Positions 1-13,145 of a stretch of DNA of 64,000 nucleotides are shown here, one piece after another (the stretch's first letter is position 1; each line of letters opens with the position of its first letter). This DNA comes from Pelargonium tetragonum. Taxonomy: Eukaryota; Streptophyta; Magnoliopsida; Geraniales; Geraniaceae. The translations under genes and the position numbers were made by a program. Below the pieces are notes generated by a model. That model saw only the letters and a program-made list of their open reading frames with translations. It was not told the DNA's origin and ran no database searches. The stretch is taken from the NCBI GenBank assembly GCA_036897445.1, contig JAYMTL010000019.1:1-64000 (forward strand), in the 5' to 3' direction.

Positions 1-1289
1 ATAGTATAGAGTCTAGATGTGGAGCTCAAGGAGAGTTGTGGAAATATCTTTTTCAAGGTACACCTAATCTTTCCCTTCCCTTAGGATATAGTTTAGGAAG
101 TATTTGTTATATAATTTTGGGAGTTGAACTCTTGTATTATCTGTATTTTGTAGTTATGTACTGTATGTATTACTCCATCCCCCCTCTTATGTAGGGGTAT
201 GGATATATAAGTTCTTATAACGCCGGATATGGGGCTTGCGGTTACCTGTAGCTATTGTTTTCTTGTAGCGTATTTCTTAAACTTATAGTTTTTTTTTGTA
301 TTATTCTATAGTTATTACTCTTACGGTTGTATTAAATCAATAAGATTTTCTATTAGTTAAGATTTACTTATACTATGTTCTTATCGGAGGATAAAGATAC
401 GGTCTTATAAGGAATAGGAGAAATTGTTTTGTTGCTAAGGTGCATTCTTCTTGCCCTATGCGTTGCTAGAGCGGATGGAAACTTAGGTATGCTGGATAGT
501 GTCTGCCCTACCGACTGCAGCGAAGCGTAGGAAGGTTAATTTAATTATATAGAAAAGCAGTTACTAGATAGTGTATTCATGCTCTATGACATCTATCTAC
601 TTCTATTGACTTAAATGTAATTTACTTATACTTGTTTTAGGATAAGCTATACCCTTGTTGTTAAGGTCTATTGCTCTTGTTCTATGTCTTTATCGTTCGG
701 GGAGTATACGTGTTTAATAAATAGGATTGGTAAAGATTGTTACCAACTGAAAAGTCTAACGAAGGGAGGTTGATGTATGATTATGATAGTTTAATGAACA
801 TGTATGCGTGCACTATAGGACCCAATTGACTTGTACTTGTATTCCCTAAGCAATAGATATAGTTCCTATTCCTGGTTTACTAGAGAACTTTACCGGGGGT
901 TTAGCAACTTTTTACTATATTATACTTGTTTAATTTCACTCTGGATTGGATTAAGGTAAAATAGGAAGACTTTTTTTATTCGGGGTATTCCCCTGGCTTA
1001 GAAAAATAAGAAAAAGCTTGACTTCTGTACTTTAGATATGCCCTTACTGGAAACACGTGACTTTAACCAAAGTCTTATCGAGAACTGGAAAACCTTCCTC
1101 TGCAAGAATCCCAGAGAAACTACTAACCCCTTTCTATAAAGATACCCGAATTTCCTAAATAATTTAAAGCAAATTAAGTTTTTAGCCCTATATATAGGAA
1201 CTCCTTTTCTTTTTTTAGAGGGCTTAACCTTCCTACTTTTTAATTAGGATTTAGAAATGACTTAAATACTCCAATACTTACCTCAAATA

Positions 1290-1500
1290 CTCCTAGCTAG
1301 ACTAAGTAGAGTAAGAGTAAGGGCTGCATAAGCTATAAAAAATGGGACAGGCTTGGGATAGGTATCGCTCTTAAGACAAGTAAGGTACGGAAAACTCTCA
1401 ATAAAGAGGATAGATTAGGGTATGACTAAGAGTATGAAACAAGTTAAAGTCTATCTAAGTAAGAGCCCTGCTTTCCTGTTAAGGGAGGTAATGAAACTAG
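1290..1500. other. Purine-biased tract with GTAAG/TAGGT words
   Basis: The + strand is purine-biased here and repeats short words such as AGAGTAAG, GTAAGG, GGTAT and ACTAAG at irregular spacing. No unit length or tandem register can be fixed, so it is at most a very degenerate simple repeat. It resembles the better-defined tract at 26060-26220 in word content. No gene is visible in it. Confidence 0.35.
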
Positions 1501-4421
1501 AGACAAAGACTCTAAATTTAATAAAAAAACTCTTGCTAGGTTAGCAAAAAGCGTTGTACTAATCAAACAGCTTTATCAAAGCACTCACCCCAGAATATTC
1601 CAGTTTAAATAATTTCAACAGGCCGGAGTCTTTAAAAGGAGTCTCGTGTATTTCTATATTCAGTAGGGGCGCCCTCTAGCTCGAAAATTTTTATACTTAT
1701 GTTTCGTGTCATTTAGTTATGCAAATTACCTTAGGGATTATTTTATCTAGCCTGGGGAGCTTTTAAAGTGAAGTATTCAGATATATAGTTTAAATTCTAG
1801 TCAGTAATATTTACAAAGTACGCCCTAAGAGGGATCCTCCTACTCGAGAAGGCGAAGAAAATTTCTTTAAGTTTTCAAAGCAAAAAAAAGAGGCCAGTAC
1901 CTGTGAAGAGAAGACGCCTAATTAAGAAAATCTTGTTTATTCAGTCCTATACAAACGTAATTGACAAGCAAGTAACCAGACTTTACTTTTGGGATTAACT
2001 AGAGCCCTAAAACCCTGTTCGTTTTTTAAGGAAGGACTGGCGACTAGGGGTTTCTTGTTTTGTTATTGATTAATCCCCAACTGGCGGAGTGATTCAAGAG
2101 TAATACTAGAAAAGGGACCTATTATATTAATTATATTAGGAGATGTTCTTAAAAAGAACAGGAACCCAGGAAGGTCATTAATAACTTAATCTTATTCTTG
2201 TTACTCAGGGAAAGATGCGAAATCGGGATTTAACGGGGGCCCGCTTTTTTGGTTCTCGGAAGGTTAGTACTTTTTACTATATACATAGAGCTCAAACTTT
2301 GCAAATCACTTACTTTAAGTATTTTACTAGATTCAACGCTAGTGTAGATATAAACTTCGATTCTAAGAGCAATAAAATATTCTGTATCTTTCATATTTAG
2401 CACAATTGGGACTTGTTTAGCTCCTTTGCTATAAATTATAAAAAAGAAACTTTTCTTTTAATCCTAACTAAGATTTAATACCCAATAAAGAGACTGAAAG
2501 GTAATGCCCTGTATCTACCCTTTGTTAATTAGATGAAAACTTTAGTTCTCTGTAGTGAAACTGAACTAAGGGAGCTAGACAGCCCGTATGCTAACTTATT
2601 TCTCTAACCCCGCTCGATAAGCTAGTTTTTATATCCCTGTACAATAAAAATACGGATACTATACCTAATTATTAAGTGCCTGGTTCTATTCGTTAAAGAA
2701 AAAAGAGACAAGTCGTTGACAATCTAATGTCTAAATTTGAAATTCTAGAAGCAGGTAGTTAAAAAGCTACTCTAGAAAAGAATCCTTGATGGGGATACTT
2801 CCTTTTGTATGTCTTTAGTGGGACATCGGGTTATAATTACAATAGGTTCTTTCGGTTAGGGATTTGTACTCAATCAAGGGGAAACTTGCAGATATTATAA
2901 AAAGATTAGGGCCATTACGTATTAAACAAATTTTATATTTGCCTTTCTTTATACGGGGGCCTTTCAATTGACAAAGTTTAGAATCCCTGCATGAGTCTAT
3001 CCCATTTTAGTCTGTACTTCTACTTGGAAAAGACTCCAACGAATCCATTTCTACTTTAAAATATACCCAAGCTACACCACCCAGAGTAATAAACTTAAAA
3101 CCACTCAACAAGGGGAATTTCATATCAGAGCTTTATAAAGGATTCTTTACCTGAGTAACTCTTTATATCCTTCACTACCCAAGTGGTCTTAATAATACAA
3201 GGATTTCCTAAGAGCTCCCTAGTCCCTAAACTCCTGGCATAACAGAATTTTGATAGTAGGTTTATTCCTGATAGGTTTTCGTTCGTATCTTGTTTTTGTC
3301 AAGTATTAGTTTTTCAAGTGTACCACTATAGAATAGAGGAGATGCTGAGTTAATTTCTACTATATCATTTTAGCACCTTTTTTACGGGTACATAAAAAGA
3401 GTAACTGTTCTAAAAAAAACGATAATTATAAGGGGCAAATGCAACTAAAAAGATGTATAATAAAGTCTACCGTATTCCCTCATCTCTTTAAATAATTATA
3501 AGATTTAGATAGCTTTTCAAGGAAAACCCGAAATGAAAAAATGAGGTTAGAACGGCGAGTCGTCAACGCGAATGTCAAAAGGTTCGAGTGCTGTCACTGA
3601 GACAAGAAGTTCAAGCTTATCCCAATTAGTCATTAAGTATCAAACATTCTTTTTGTAATATTCTTTGTTTTCGTTGCATTGTTTGTTCCTCATTTAGATA
3701 ACAAGAGTTGTGAAAAATCTTGACTAACAAGATCAATTGATAAATAAGGGTATTCTAAAATTTGGACTTAGTACAATAAGCTTAGAAATTTCTCTCCTGC
3801 TAGAGTCTAAAATTCTTAAGAAATCAGCTTACTAGCGACCCTTTTTTTAGTAAACTCTTCAAAGCTATTTTTCTTTATTTGGACTACCCGGTCCTCTTGA
3901 GAAAAAAAGTTCCATCTGAAAAATTTATGTCGAAATAAGCGTAACACTGAGATGCAGAATATCTTATAGAATATAACTTTTTGTTTGTCTTGCTTGGCAG
4001 ATGAAAGAGACGAGGAGCTCTGCTTATACCTCGATACTTCGTATTTCCATAACTAAGATTTAGCCCGAACTAAGAACTTTGACTTTACTAGTAATTACTC
4101 TTTATAAGATGTTCTTTATTCCTTCACTAACCTGTGAGTAAGTGGGGCATCATAAAACTAATTATATATAACTAAAAACTCGGTATTTGTCTTTCCTTTT
4201 GGCAGTCCGTATTTTAACAATTGTAAAATGAAAGGTTTTAGCAAAACTTTTTAGGGTAAGCTCAACTTATTCCTTTTCTAAACCTTATACTGGTGAAGAT
4301 TCCTGATAAAAGGGTGGGTATACAAGGAAGTAACACAACACTAAGTATTTAAGTATTAACTATTATATTGGAATAAAAAGGAAGGAGTAAGGTTGTGTTT
4401 TTAATACTATAAAAATTTCCG

Positions 4422-4458
4422 AAGACCAAGGCTCCCTGAAGAGGGGATTCCTGGTCTT
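4422..4458. other. Imperfect stem-loop
   Basis: AAGACCA (4422-4428) pairs with TGGTCTT (4452-4458). After one bulged A, GG (4430-4431) pairs with CC (4450-4451), and an inner CCC/GGG pairing closes a 6-nt loop. There is no T-run after it and no gene before it, so it does not look like a terminator. A few hairpins of this strength are expected by chance in 64 kb. Confidence 0.35.
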
Positions 4459-7400
4459 ATAAATGTGTATGCCTATATGTACGTATCCTCTATAGCCTGG
4501 GAGAGTAAATAGAGAGGAGATGTTAGGAATATAGGAGTTTGCCCACTCGTAGTCTACTCTATAAAAGAAAAGTCAAGCCTGTAGAATACAGATTTCGTCT
4601 TCTGGTCTCAAAAGGCGGAACGCCCCTTCATTATACTAAATGCTAAAAAAAGAATTATAAATGCTTAAGGTAGACTCAGGTGGAACCCTATAGGATGCCT
4701 GGGGCCTCTAAAATGCTGTGTTGAATCAAGCGGGGGGTGGTACACTTATTGAAAACACTTGCTAGTATGCAGTGTTATTTCTTGGAAAAACGTAGAGTCA
4801 TTTTGGTTTGTCTTTGCTTTTATACTTTACAAAAAAAGAAAGATCTAATTTCCTTTTCATTATTGCCTAATTTTAGAGATTTTGCAAAGAACTCTCGTTG
4901 CTTACTTCTAGTCACGTAGCGCCGTGCCTACTTTCAGCGTATCTCTCCTAGGATTAGCCAGCCCCTAACAATAGATATTCGCGGATCGTCTCATACTCCC
5001 AGGAATTTTCTAATTATATTATAGCATTACGACTAATAATAGTAAAAAAGCAAACAAATTGATGTTGAATGGTACCGAAGAACATGTAAATAGAGTCCTC
5101 TAAATCTGTAAACATCTTTCCTTTTCCTAAGCCCGAAGAAGTAGAAGTTTTTAATACTAGCCACGTTAAAAGTCTACACCGCATGCCTTGTCACAAGTCT
5201 TGTTCTTATACTTTTTTAATTCAATTTTTCATTTCTTTTTATAAGGAATTAATGTAACTCAAAACTTTTTGTAGAAAAAATGTCTATATAGTTTTGAATT
5301 CTATTGCCCTAAAGCTGTAGTTAGTGCCGCCTGACTCTCTTATGATTTCCTGTTACTAATTTCATATCAGGAACAAATAAACAGAGAAAATTTTTTACCG
5401 GCGCTGACTATAATATATTCTTTATTGCTTTCAAGATTGGAAAGGAGCTTCTTTTCTAGCCCGCCACTGTGAAGTGCTAAACTTTTTTGCCTTCGTAAAG
5501 GAATAAAACTTCCTCCTAGAATTTACTATCTCTATCTTATATTTTGCATTCCTATTCTAATAAAGTAGACCCGGGCCTTATTCTCAGCTAAATGCTCTTT
5601 AAAATTTTTATTGGCTTATTTTAATAGTAAAACCAGGTTCTAAATTTTATATAATATGAAACTAAATACCACATAAGTCACAAATCTATCTATAAGAGCG
5701 ATTCCGGAGTGATCCGCGTTGTAAATCTTTTTTACTTTATCTACTTATTAACTTATGAAGTACAAGGTTTCTTAAGGTTAGGGATAATTTGTCTTTAAAT
5801 AATTAACTAAAATTGAATTTGATGTATCTCCAGCAGTCGTAAGAACGAAGATAATAGCATAAGCTACCCTTTGAGCTTTTAAACTTGATGAGCTGTCACA
5901 GGGTTTACCTAAAAATCCTTTTGTTGTCCATAATGAAAAGTTTAAATAGAGATTGAGAAGAATATGATACTTACCTCCCTCTTTGCAAGATTTAGTTTAT
6001 AAGTCTTTTTGGTTAAGTAACTCCAAATCTTTCTTATAATTCTTCCTTTATTAATCTATTTACAGCAAGAATGCGCTCAATTAATAATTACTCTTGATTA
6101 CTAAGGGAAGGGAGTCCATTACAAGTATTCTGTGTGTATTTATCAAATTTAGACCGGATGTTGCCGCTGTGGTTTAACTGTTATATTTGTACGGTACCTT
6201 AGACTAAAGCTTGGCTAGTGCCTATCTTTTTGGGATACCTCATTTCAACGGCATGGCTCATAAAAAATAGAACAAAGCCTTATAAGAGAAGCAGGAGGCT
6301 CCTTTAAGGAGATATTTACATTTACTTTATTCATCTATATATAAAGAAGTCTTAAAGCTAGACCTTCCATTTTTATATACATCCAAAAAATCAGTCTCTT
6401 TTTCTTCAATAAGATTACTGTAAATAAAAAGGTAAAATAAAGGCAAGAAATTCTATTCTATTTAACTATTATACAAACCCTTTGCTTTTTTTAATCATAT
6501 TAGAACTCTTTCATCTCATAAGACTTCATTGGAAAGCTTACTCTTTCGTAACCAATCTATGGGTTTTGATTACCCTTATTCGTTCGTATAGGATAAAAGG
6601 TAAGCATAAAAAGGAAAGATAGATGCCCTTTTTCTAGAACCTTTCTGGGTCGTTTTAAGAGGACTTCTTTTCTTAACCTTTAGCATTATACCCTTGTTTA
6701 TTAAGGGAACTCCCTTTAATATCCCTATAGTTTACAGAAACTACTATAAAACTTGTTGTGCTTAAGACTTTTTTTACATGTTTAGGTTTTAATTGAAAAA
6801 TCCTTATTAAATCGAGTACTATAAAATAAATAAGGGTAATAGTCACCCCTATTTCCGACAATCACACTTAATATTCTCTCAAATTTACTTAACGAACTTC
6901 TGACAAAGATCCCCTCTTTAAGAAAGGGGGTATCAAATTAATAAATAAAAACCCCTTGCAATGTACGAAACTCATATTCAAACTATTTATAAAGTCAAAA
7001 ACGGGGTTGCCAGTGTTTCTTTATCCATTTCTATTTATCAAGCAAAAGGATGCCGGCTACCCTTCTCTAGTATATCTTGCCCTTATACCGGTACCGGAAT
7101 CCCCTACTGTTTATACTAAATAAAGTAGAGTGCGGATCCGACACTCAAAGGAGAGGTTTGAACAACTTCCGTTGAGAAATCCTGGTAATTCTTATGGAGT
7201 AGCTGTGAAACCTATAGGCGTGTAAGCTAGTTAGAAGGAACCCTTTTTTTGTAAGGACCGCCCTTTCTAATCTAAAGTCTAAATTTAGGGGACAAGGCTT
7301 TGTCTTTTAGAATAAGAAGTTTTATACTAGGAAAGATCCTTCACTAGTACTTTGTTTCTACACTCATTAACGAAAGAACATACCTTCTTTATTGTATTGT

Positions 7401-10400
7401 TAAGCCCTTTCCCTACGGGATCATTCTAAAAGCAGAATTAAGTAAATAACATGGTATACCGCAAGAAGTTTATCTGCAAGAGAACTCTGCTACAGCCCCC
7501 AGTAAGGGCAACCTTAGTAATTAAGGATAAGACGTAATAGTAATACAGCATCTTGCACAACTTCCTAAGTGTTCTTGAATTAGTATCCCTTATTTAGTTT
7601 TTCAAATCCTACAAAACAAAAAAGTTTCCATATCTCTGGGCTAGGAGAAGCTCACACTTAATCTTGAAATCCCACTAAAGAGAACTCGGCCAAAACTTAC
7701 TCTAGGGGTTAGTAGCATAATTTTAGAAGCCTTTTTGGAAGTTAGGAGAGCCCAGATTCCTAGCTTAATCTTTTAGAACCCCCTACAATTACCCTTTTAT
7801 AGACCCAATTCCTATAACGTAATCCACTAGGCTTTATTCTGCCTTTAATAACAACCAGGTTTACCTAAATTCATAAGAAAAAAGAGGTAATTATTTTCAA
7901 CAACAAGTACTATTATAATATTATTAGAATTTCCCTATGCGATCCTCTTCCGGTTATTAATATTTATGAAAAAAGAATCCGGTACTTACTATATACTATG
8001 AGGAATAGCACATGCTCCTACTTACATATTTATGACAGTGTAAGCTGTACTACCCGGGACTAAGTCATAACCAAAACGGAGAGTAAAGGAGCACCAATTT
8101 GACTTATTTTCAAGGAGCTTCCCTTTTCCTACTTTTTGTATTAACTACAAAATACAAAAAGTACCGCCAGAGGGCTATAGGATTCCTTTCCTTGTAAAAA
8201 AGCCTCCCTCGATCTTAAATTTAAGAGCAGAATCTTGAGAAACGGAAGGGGTAAGAAAAAGTTGCATAATTAATGAGATAGTCCTACACCGCTTAAACTT
8301 GTAATCCGCGGAAGAGGTCTAATAAAGAAGACTTTACTAATATTATATAGTCGGCTCTTAAAAAGCTCCCTGGTTCTTATAAAAAAGCAGCGCTAACGAG
8401 AAAAGGGCCTGAGTAGGAGAAGGTCTCTAAAAAGTTCTAATACTAGACTCAATTTTTCTCATTCAAATCCAATATAAAGGAATACTAAAATACTTGTTCG
8501 TTTTTCCTCAAGTATACTCGTAAGAATAGCTACATATGAGAGCTCCTCTATTCTTAATGCTTAAGGGGTCTAATCTAATTATTTCCTTAAACTAAGTACC
8601 AGAACTCTAGTAAAGATCGCCCTAATTAAGGAAATATCTCAAGTTTCTTTTTATAGCCTTAGTTAATACTTAAACCTTGAATATACAAAAAAGAGTCCGG
8701 AAGAATCTTTATGCCACTAGAGGTTCTATGTTCTCCTTTATCATACTTTACATACTCAGCCATATAGTGTACTTTAGTAAAGTCTATTTGGAGCACTCCT
8801 ATCTAACTTTGATATAAGTGAGTAATAAATTTTGTAACACATTCCCCCTTTTTGTAGATCTAAAAAAAGTCTTTCGCATAGAATGACGCTGGGATTCCCT
8901 TTACTAGTATATCCTTGCGCCGATTCACTCTAAAACTAAAGGCTTTATCGCAGAAAACGGAGTACTTTTCACTAATCACTAATTAGGAGTATATCCTCAG
9001 CAAAACTACAGCACCTCCCTACTTTTTGAGGCCTTCCTTGCCACAGTCAAATTACTAAATTAAGTGAAGATCGCACTTTCTCAACTTAGGTAAACTCAAA
9101 AATAACAGCGCTGAACTTGAAGCTATGAAATTTTCTATTCTAGCAATGTAGCTTAGTAATTTACCTAAAAACTATTCTTTTCATTTTAGTAGGGACATCT
9201 AAAGTGAGTAGTGTCAAAGAGAATCGAGGAAAAAGAGGACAGTACCCCTTTGAGAGCTTCCCGTGATCAAAGTCTACGAAACTTTTTAAGCAATATTTCT
9301 AGCTCTGTCGTTAGAAGTTAGAAGACACAAGGTTCTCTCTCTTTTTCTCTTATCCAAATTAGTAATTTATAGACTCATTGCTTTTATAATAGTATAAGGT
9401 CCGATATATTAGGGTTTTCCTTTAACTAAAGTGGTTCAAAGGTGACAGTATAGTAAGATCTATTTCTTAAACTAAACGCCTTGATTAATATTAATTTGTA
9501 ATGAAGTATTCTTATTCCTGTTCTTCTTATTATAATTAGAGAGTGTGGGGTCCTGTTAAAAATACAAATTGACAGCTAGTGCTAGTAGTGCTTACGCCTA
9601 CCTTCCTGTTGTGCCCTCTATCTAACTCAAGGAAATCCTAATATAGTGAGGGGCTCCGACTTCATTCTTCCGGAACTTCCTTAGTTTTTTAGGTATTTAT
9701 CACCAACCTTTAACTAAAAGGACTCTCAGTTAGGCAATAAACTGTTTAATTTACTAATTGGATCTTACTGTGAGTTAAAACAAAAGGGTAATACTAAGCT
9801 TCATTACATGATTAGAAATCGCAGATAGGGCAATTCCTTAGATTAGTGTTAACCAGGAATTTGAAAGGGGGCTAATCCAAATGTAGGGGCTATAGTAAGT
9901 AACTTAAAGTATGCTTAAAATACCCTGTGCTTCCTCAGATAAAAGACTTTACTGAATGGGGTATCTCCTGAATCGAACTAGAGTTAATTCCTTACAAAAG
10001 GGAGTAAGAAAAAGAAAACTTAATAAAAGATACCGACAAAAAACCAATTCTAAGGCCGTTTTAGTGACCTGTTTCGAGAGTTCTACTTTTTACTTCTAAA
10101 TTTACGCGAGTTTTCGTGCTAGAATAAAGTTATCCTTTAGCTCTTATAAATTCAAATCTTTTTTTAGTTCTAACAGAAATCCCGAGTTTTTAACGAGCTG
10201 CTTCTTGAAAATCCACATAGCAGGAAAGTTTACTCAAGGTTGAGTTGCCCTTCTTTTAGAGGGGGTCTCTGCCCAAGAAAGTTAGCTTGTTTCCCTACAC
10301 GGGATAAACTGGCACATACTTTTTCTTTTTTCTAAACCCAGTTTACCTTCTAAAGAGCTAAAGAGGAATCTGGGCACCCTTTTCTGACACGCGTAGCTTT

Positions 10401-12885
10401 TACGGAGCTCCTTTGTCAAGCAATATACCCGCCTTTATGATAGTACGAGACTTTTTTAAGGAAAACACCACAAAATTTACAGGCCTTAACGTGTTTAAGG
10501 GGAAGCCCACTTTGATAATAAAAAGGGCAAAAATTCTTTTTAAAATAACAGCGATTACTGAACACAAAGAAAACCCTAAGTCTTGCCGGAGATCCCGTTT
10601 TAATTAATCCTTGTCAGCTTTTTAACACAACTTTTTCCGTAAAATCTTTGTAAATCTTGACTGCCGAGTACATAACTAAGAAATGCAAATATTTATCGGT
10701 TACTTTACACTCCTCAAGAGTTTGTATGATTAGATTTTTGGGTGGTCCTTACTTTATTAAATAAACGATCTAGAAAGATAATTGAAAGGGACTCCGTGTG
10801 TGTTCTGTTACCAGAAATTTAGCTGATAAAAATAAGATTATGGGTATCTATCTAACTAAGCAAGTGGGTCAACTTTTGTATGTGGTATTTACATTTTATT
10901 TAAAGGGTCTTTACAAGAGGATTCGGCCCAGCTAAGTTAAAGTCTTTTATGTAAGTTCTTCAGAGTTTCCCTTGCTAGTTAATTGTTGAGTTGGTTACAC
11001 CTCGATATAGCATATAAGCAAATTCTGAAGTTATACTAGGTTCCTTCTAAATTTGAGGGGGTTGAACATCATAAACACAAAAATAAGGTTAACTTCTTAG
11101 CATCCACTTGAATTAGTAACTCTTAAAAAAATGAAAGAGAGTAAGACCTTGTCTCACTCAAGGCTTCTCGGGGAACATACTTTTATTTATTATTTTGATT
11201 TAAGGGTTTCTTACTGAAAATAACTTGTCAATATAAACCTCCTATTATGAACACAGAGCTCCTTTTCCCTAGCTAGTTGTACTCTTGGGTTCCCCCCCTT
11301 TTTTTTAGTTACGAGATAAGCTATTGTAGTTCTTATTTATAATAAAAGACTCGAAAAGAAGGAGTCTAAACTCTCTTAAAGGCTTTTTTTTTGCTTAAAG
11401 AATAAAAACAAAAAGTGCTATTTCACTACAATTTTTAATATAGTTATTAACTTCTAACAAAGGCAAAACTTACGACTTAACTTAATTAAAAGAGGGCTTG
11501 ATTTGCGTATAACTGACTAATCTAAGCCACAAAAAAATGACTTTCAAGCTATACTCGATACTCCTTTGAAGTCTCCTTAGGTTACAACAGGACCTTTTTC
11601 AACTTTAAAAGATCCTCTCAAGCTCTCTATGCAGTTATGCAAAAGTAACTTTCCTCCTCAGTTCTCAAATACGTAAAGCAAGCTACTCTCTAAGGGATTT
11701 CCATACAAAACCTAAAATTGAGTTACGAACTGAGCGGATTTGAACCCTTTTTGTCTAGCAGATTAAAACGAAAGACTTCATTAATGTATTTATTGTTTTT
11801 TAAAAATAACTGAGGGATTTAATAATTAAAATTCAATATTAGTACTCAGCCAGAAAGCAGGAATATCCATATATCAAGACAAAAGAGAGTTAGGATACTT
11901 TTCCTACAAAAAAGTAAGAGGATTCCTTGCACAAGTATGCAATGGGTGCTCCCAACCCACTTAGAGTATCCTTCTTTTAGTTATATGTTATAAAAAGTAA
12001 GATCAATTTATTAGAATTTCTTCAAGAGTATAGATGTATCCCTTTTTTTGTTTTGTAACTTTCTTGACAAAGCATCGGTTCGTGGGAAATAGCATGCAAA
12101 GGTTCGAGTTAAGAAACACTTGATTGGATGTATCAAACAAAAATCTTAGTTTAACTTCGATTTTGTGTAATATGTAATACTGAAGTCTTAGAGCTCTAGT
12201 CAAACAGAATCACGAGATATCCTACAAAGAACTCTTCCGTCTTTTTTTTAATTGGCAAGTAAGTTAAAAAGGGATCTCTATCCGCTATCCCCCTTTATAG
12301 TCGTAACTCCAAGGAACACTTCTTATCTTAACAAGTATGTCTATTACTAACTATTCTCTAAACTAGAAAAATCTAATATAATAAGTATAAGCTGCAATAA
12401 GACAAAAAACTCCCAGCTAAAGCTCCATATCCCTAAGAACTATCCGCTAATAAGAGTATAGGTTTTATTATTTATAGAGCTTCTTAGTACCGTTCCTGAA
12501 ACAAAGCAAGGTTAGTTATAGTATATAGCTCTGAAGAAAGAGGAAGAAAGGCAATTTACTTTGAAGAAGAATGATAGTTTAAGTGAATGTGCCTTTATTA
12601 ATCTAGTAGGTTCCCGAGGTTCTTTGGGTGCTTTGCTACTTGGATCGGACAGAAAAGGAGAGAATATGCATCTACTTATAGTTCTTTATCCACTATTTAG
12701 GAAGTTCAATCGTAAGTCTGTTCGGAAGGTTTTAAAGATCAGAAGGAACCCCACCTTTTGTAGCGCTTTCTCTACTACGGCAATAACATCCTGAATAACT
12801 CATTAGAATAAAGTTTTCTTCCATTAGGTGGAGCAGGCTTATCGAATAGAAAACCCCTTTTTAACTTGAAATCCTTAAACACAAA

Positions 12886-13145
12886 GCCCTTTTATCTTTC
12901 CCTTAGTCTCTTGTAAAAACGAATTTCTCTTACTCCTTGTTTCTTATACTTATATATGCCTTATCCGCTTCTCCCATTTTCGTAACCTTTGTAGCTTTCA
13001 ACTCCTCTTCTTATTAGGTTCTACCTTTCTTTGTAATACCAGTACTCGGTATCCTGAGAGCTTCCTGAACCTTATTCTGTATACCCTTATCTTTTGAAGC
13101 TGTATCATAGCCACATTCTCTATCTCTTTCTTATTATCCTGTTAT
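12886..13145. other. Pyrimidine-rich patch (C+T on + strand)
   Basis: About 260 nt in which the + strand is dominated by CTT, TCC and TTC steps, with very few purine runs; the texture differs from the flanks. It holds no open frame of note and no clear tandem unit. A similar patch lies at 28605-28800. It could be the reverse-complement counterpart of the purine-biased tracts at 1290 and 26060, that is, the same kind of decayed low-complexity DNA in the other orientation. Confidence 0.4.

Noticed and set aside
2233-2244. ACGGGGGCCCGC, identical to part of the 900-region core of small-subunit rRNA
   Set aside because: Only 12 nt match. The downstream sequence (TTTTTTGG) does not continue the rRNA core, and no other rRNA block is nearby.
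9885-9915. Short translation VGAIVSNL resembling the cytochrome b WGATVITNL block
   Set aside because: Eight residues with two or three substitutions and no other cytochrome b block in the surrounding frames; chance.
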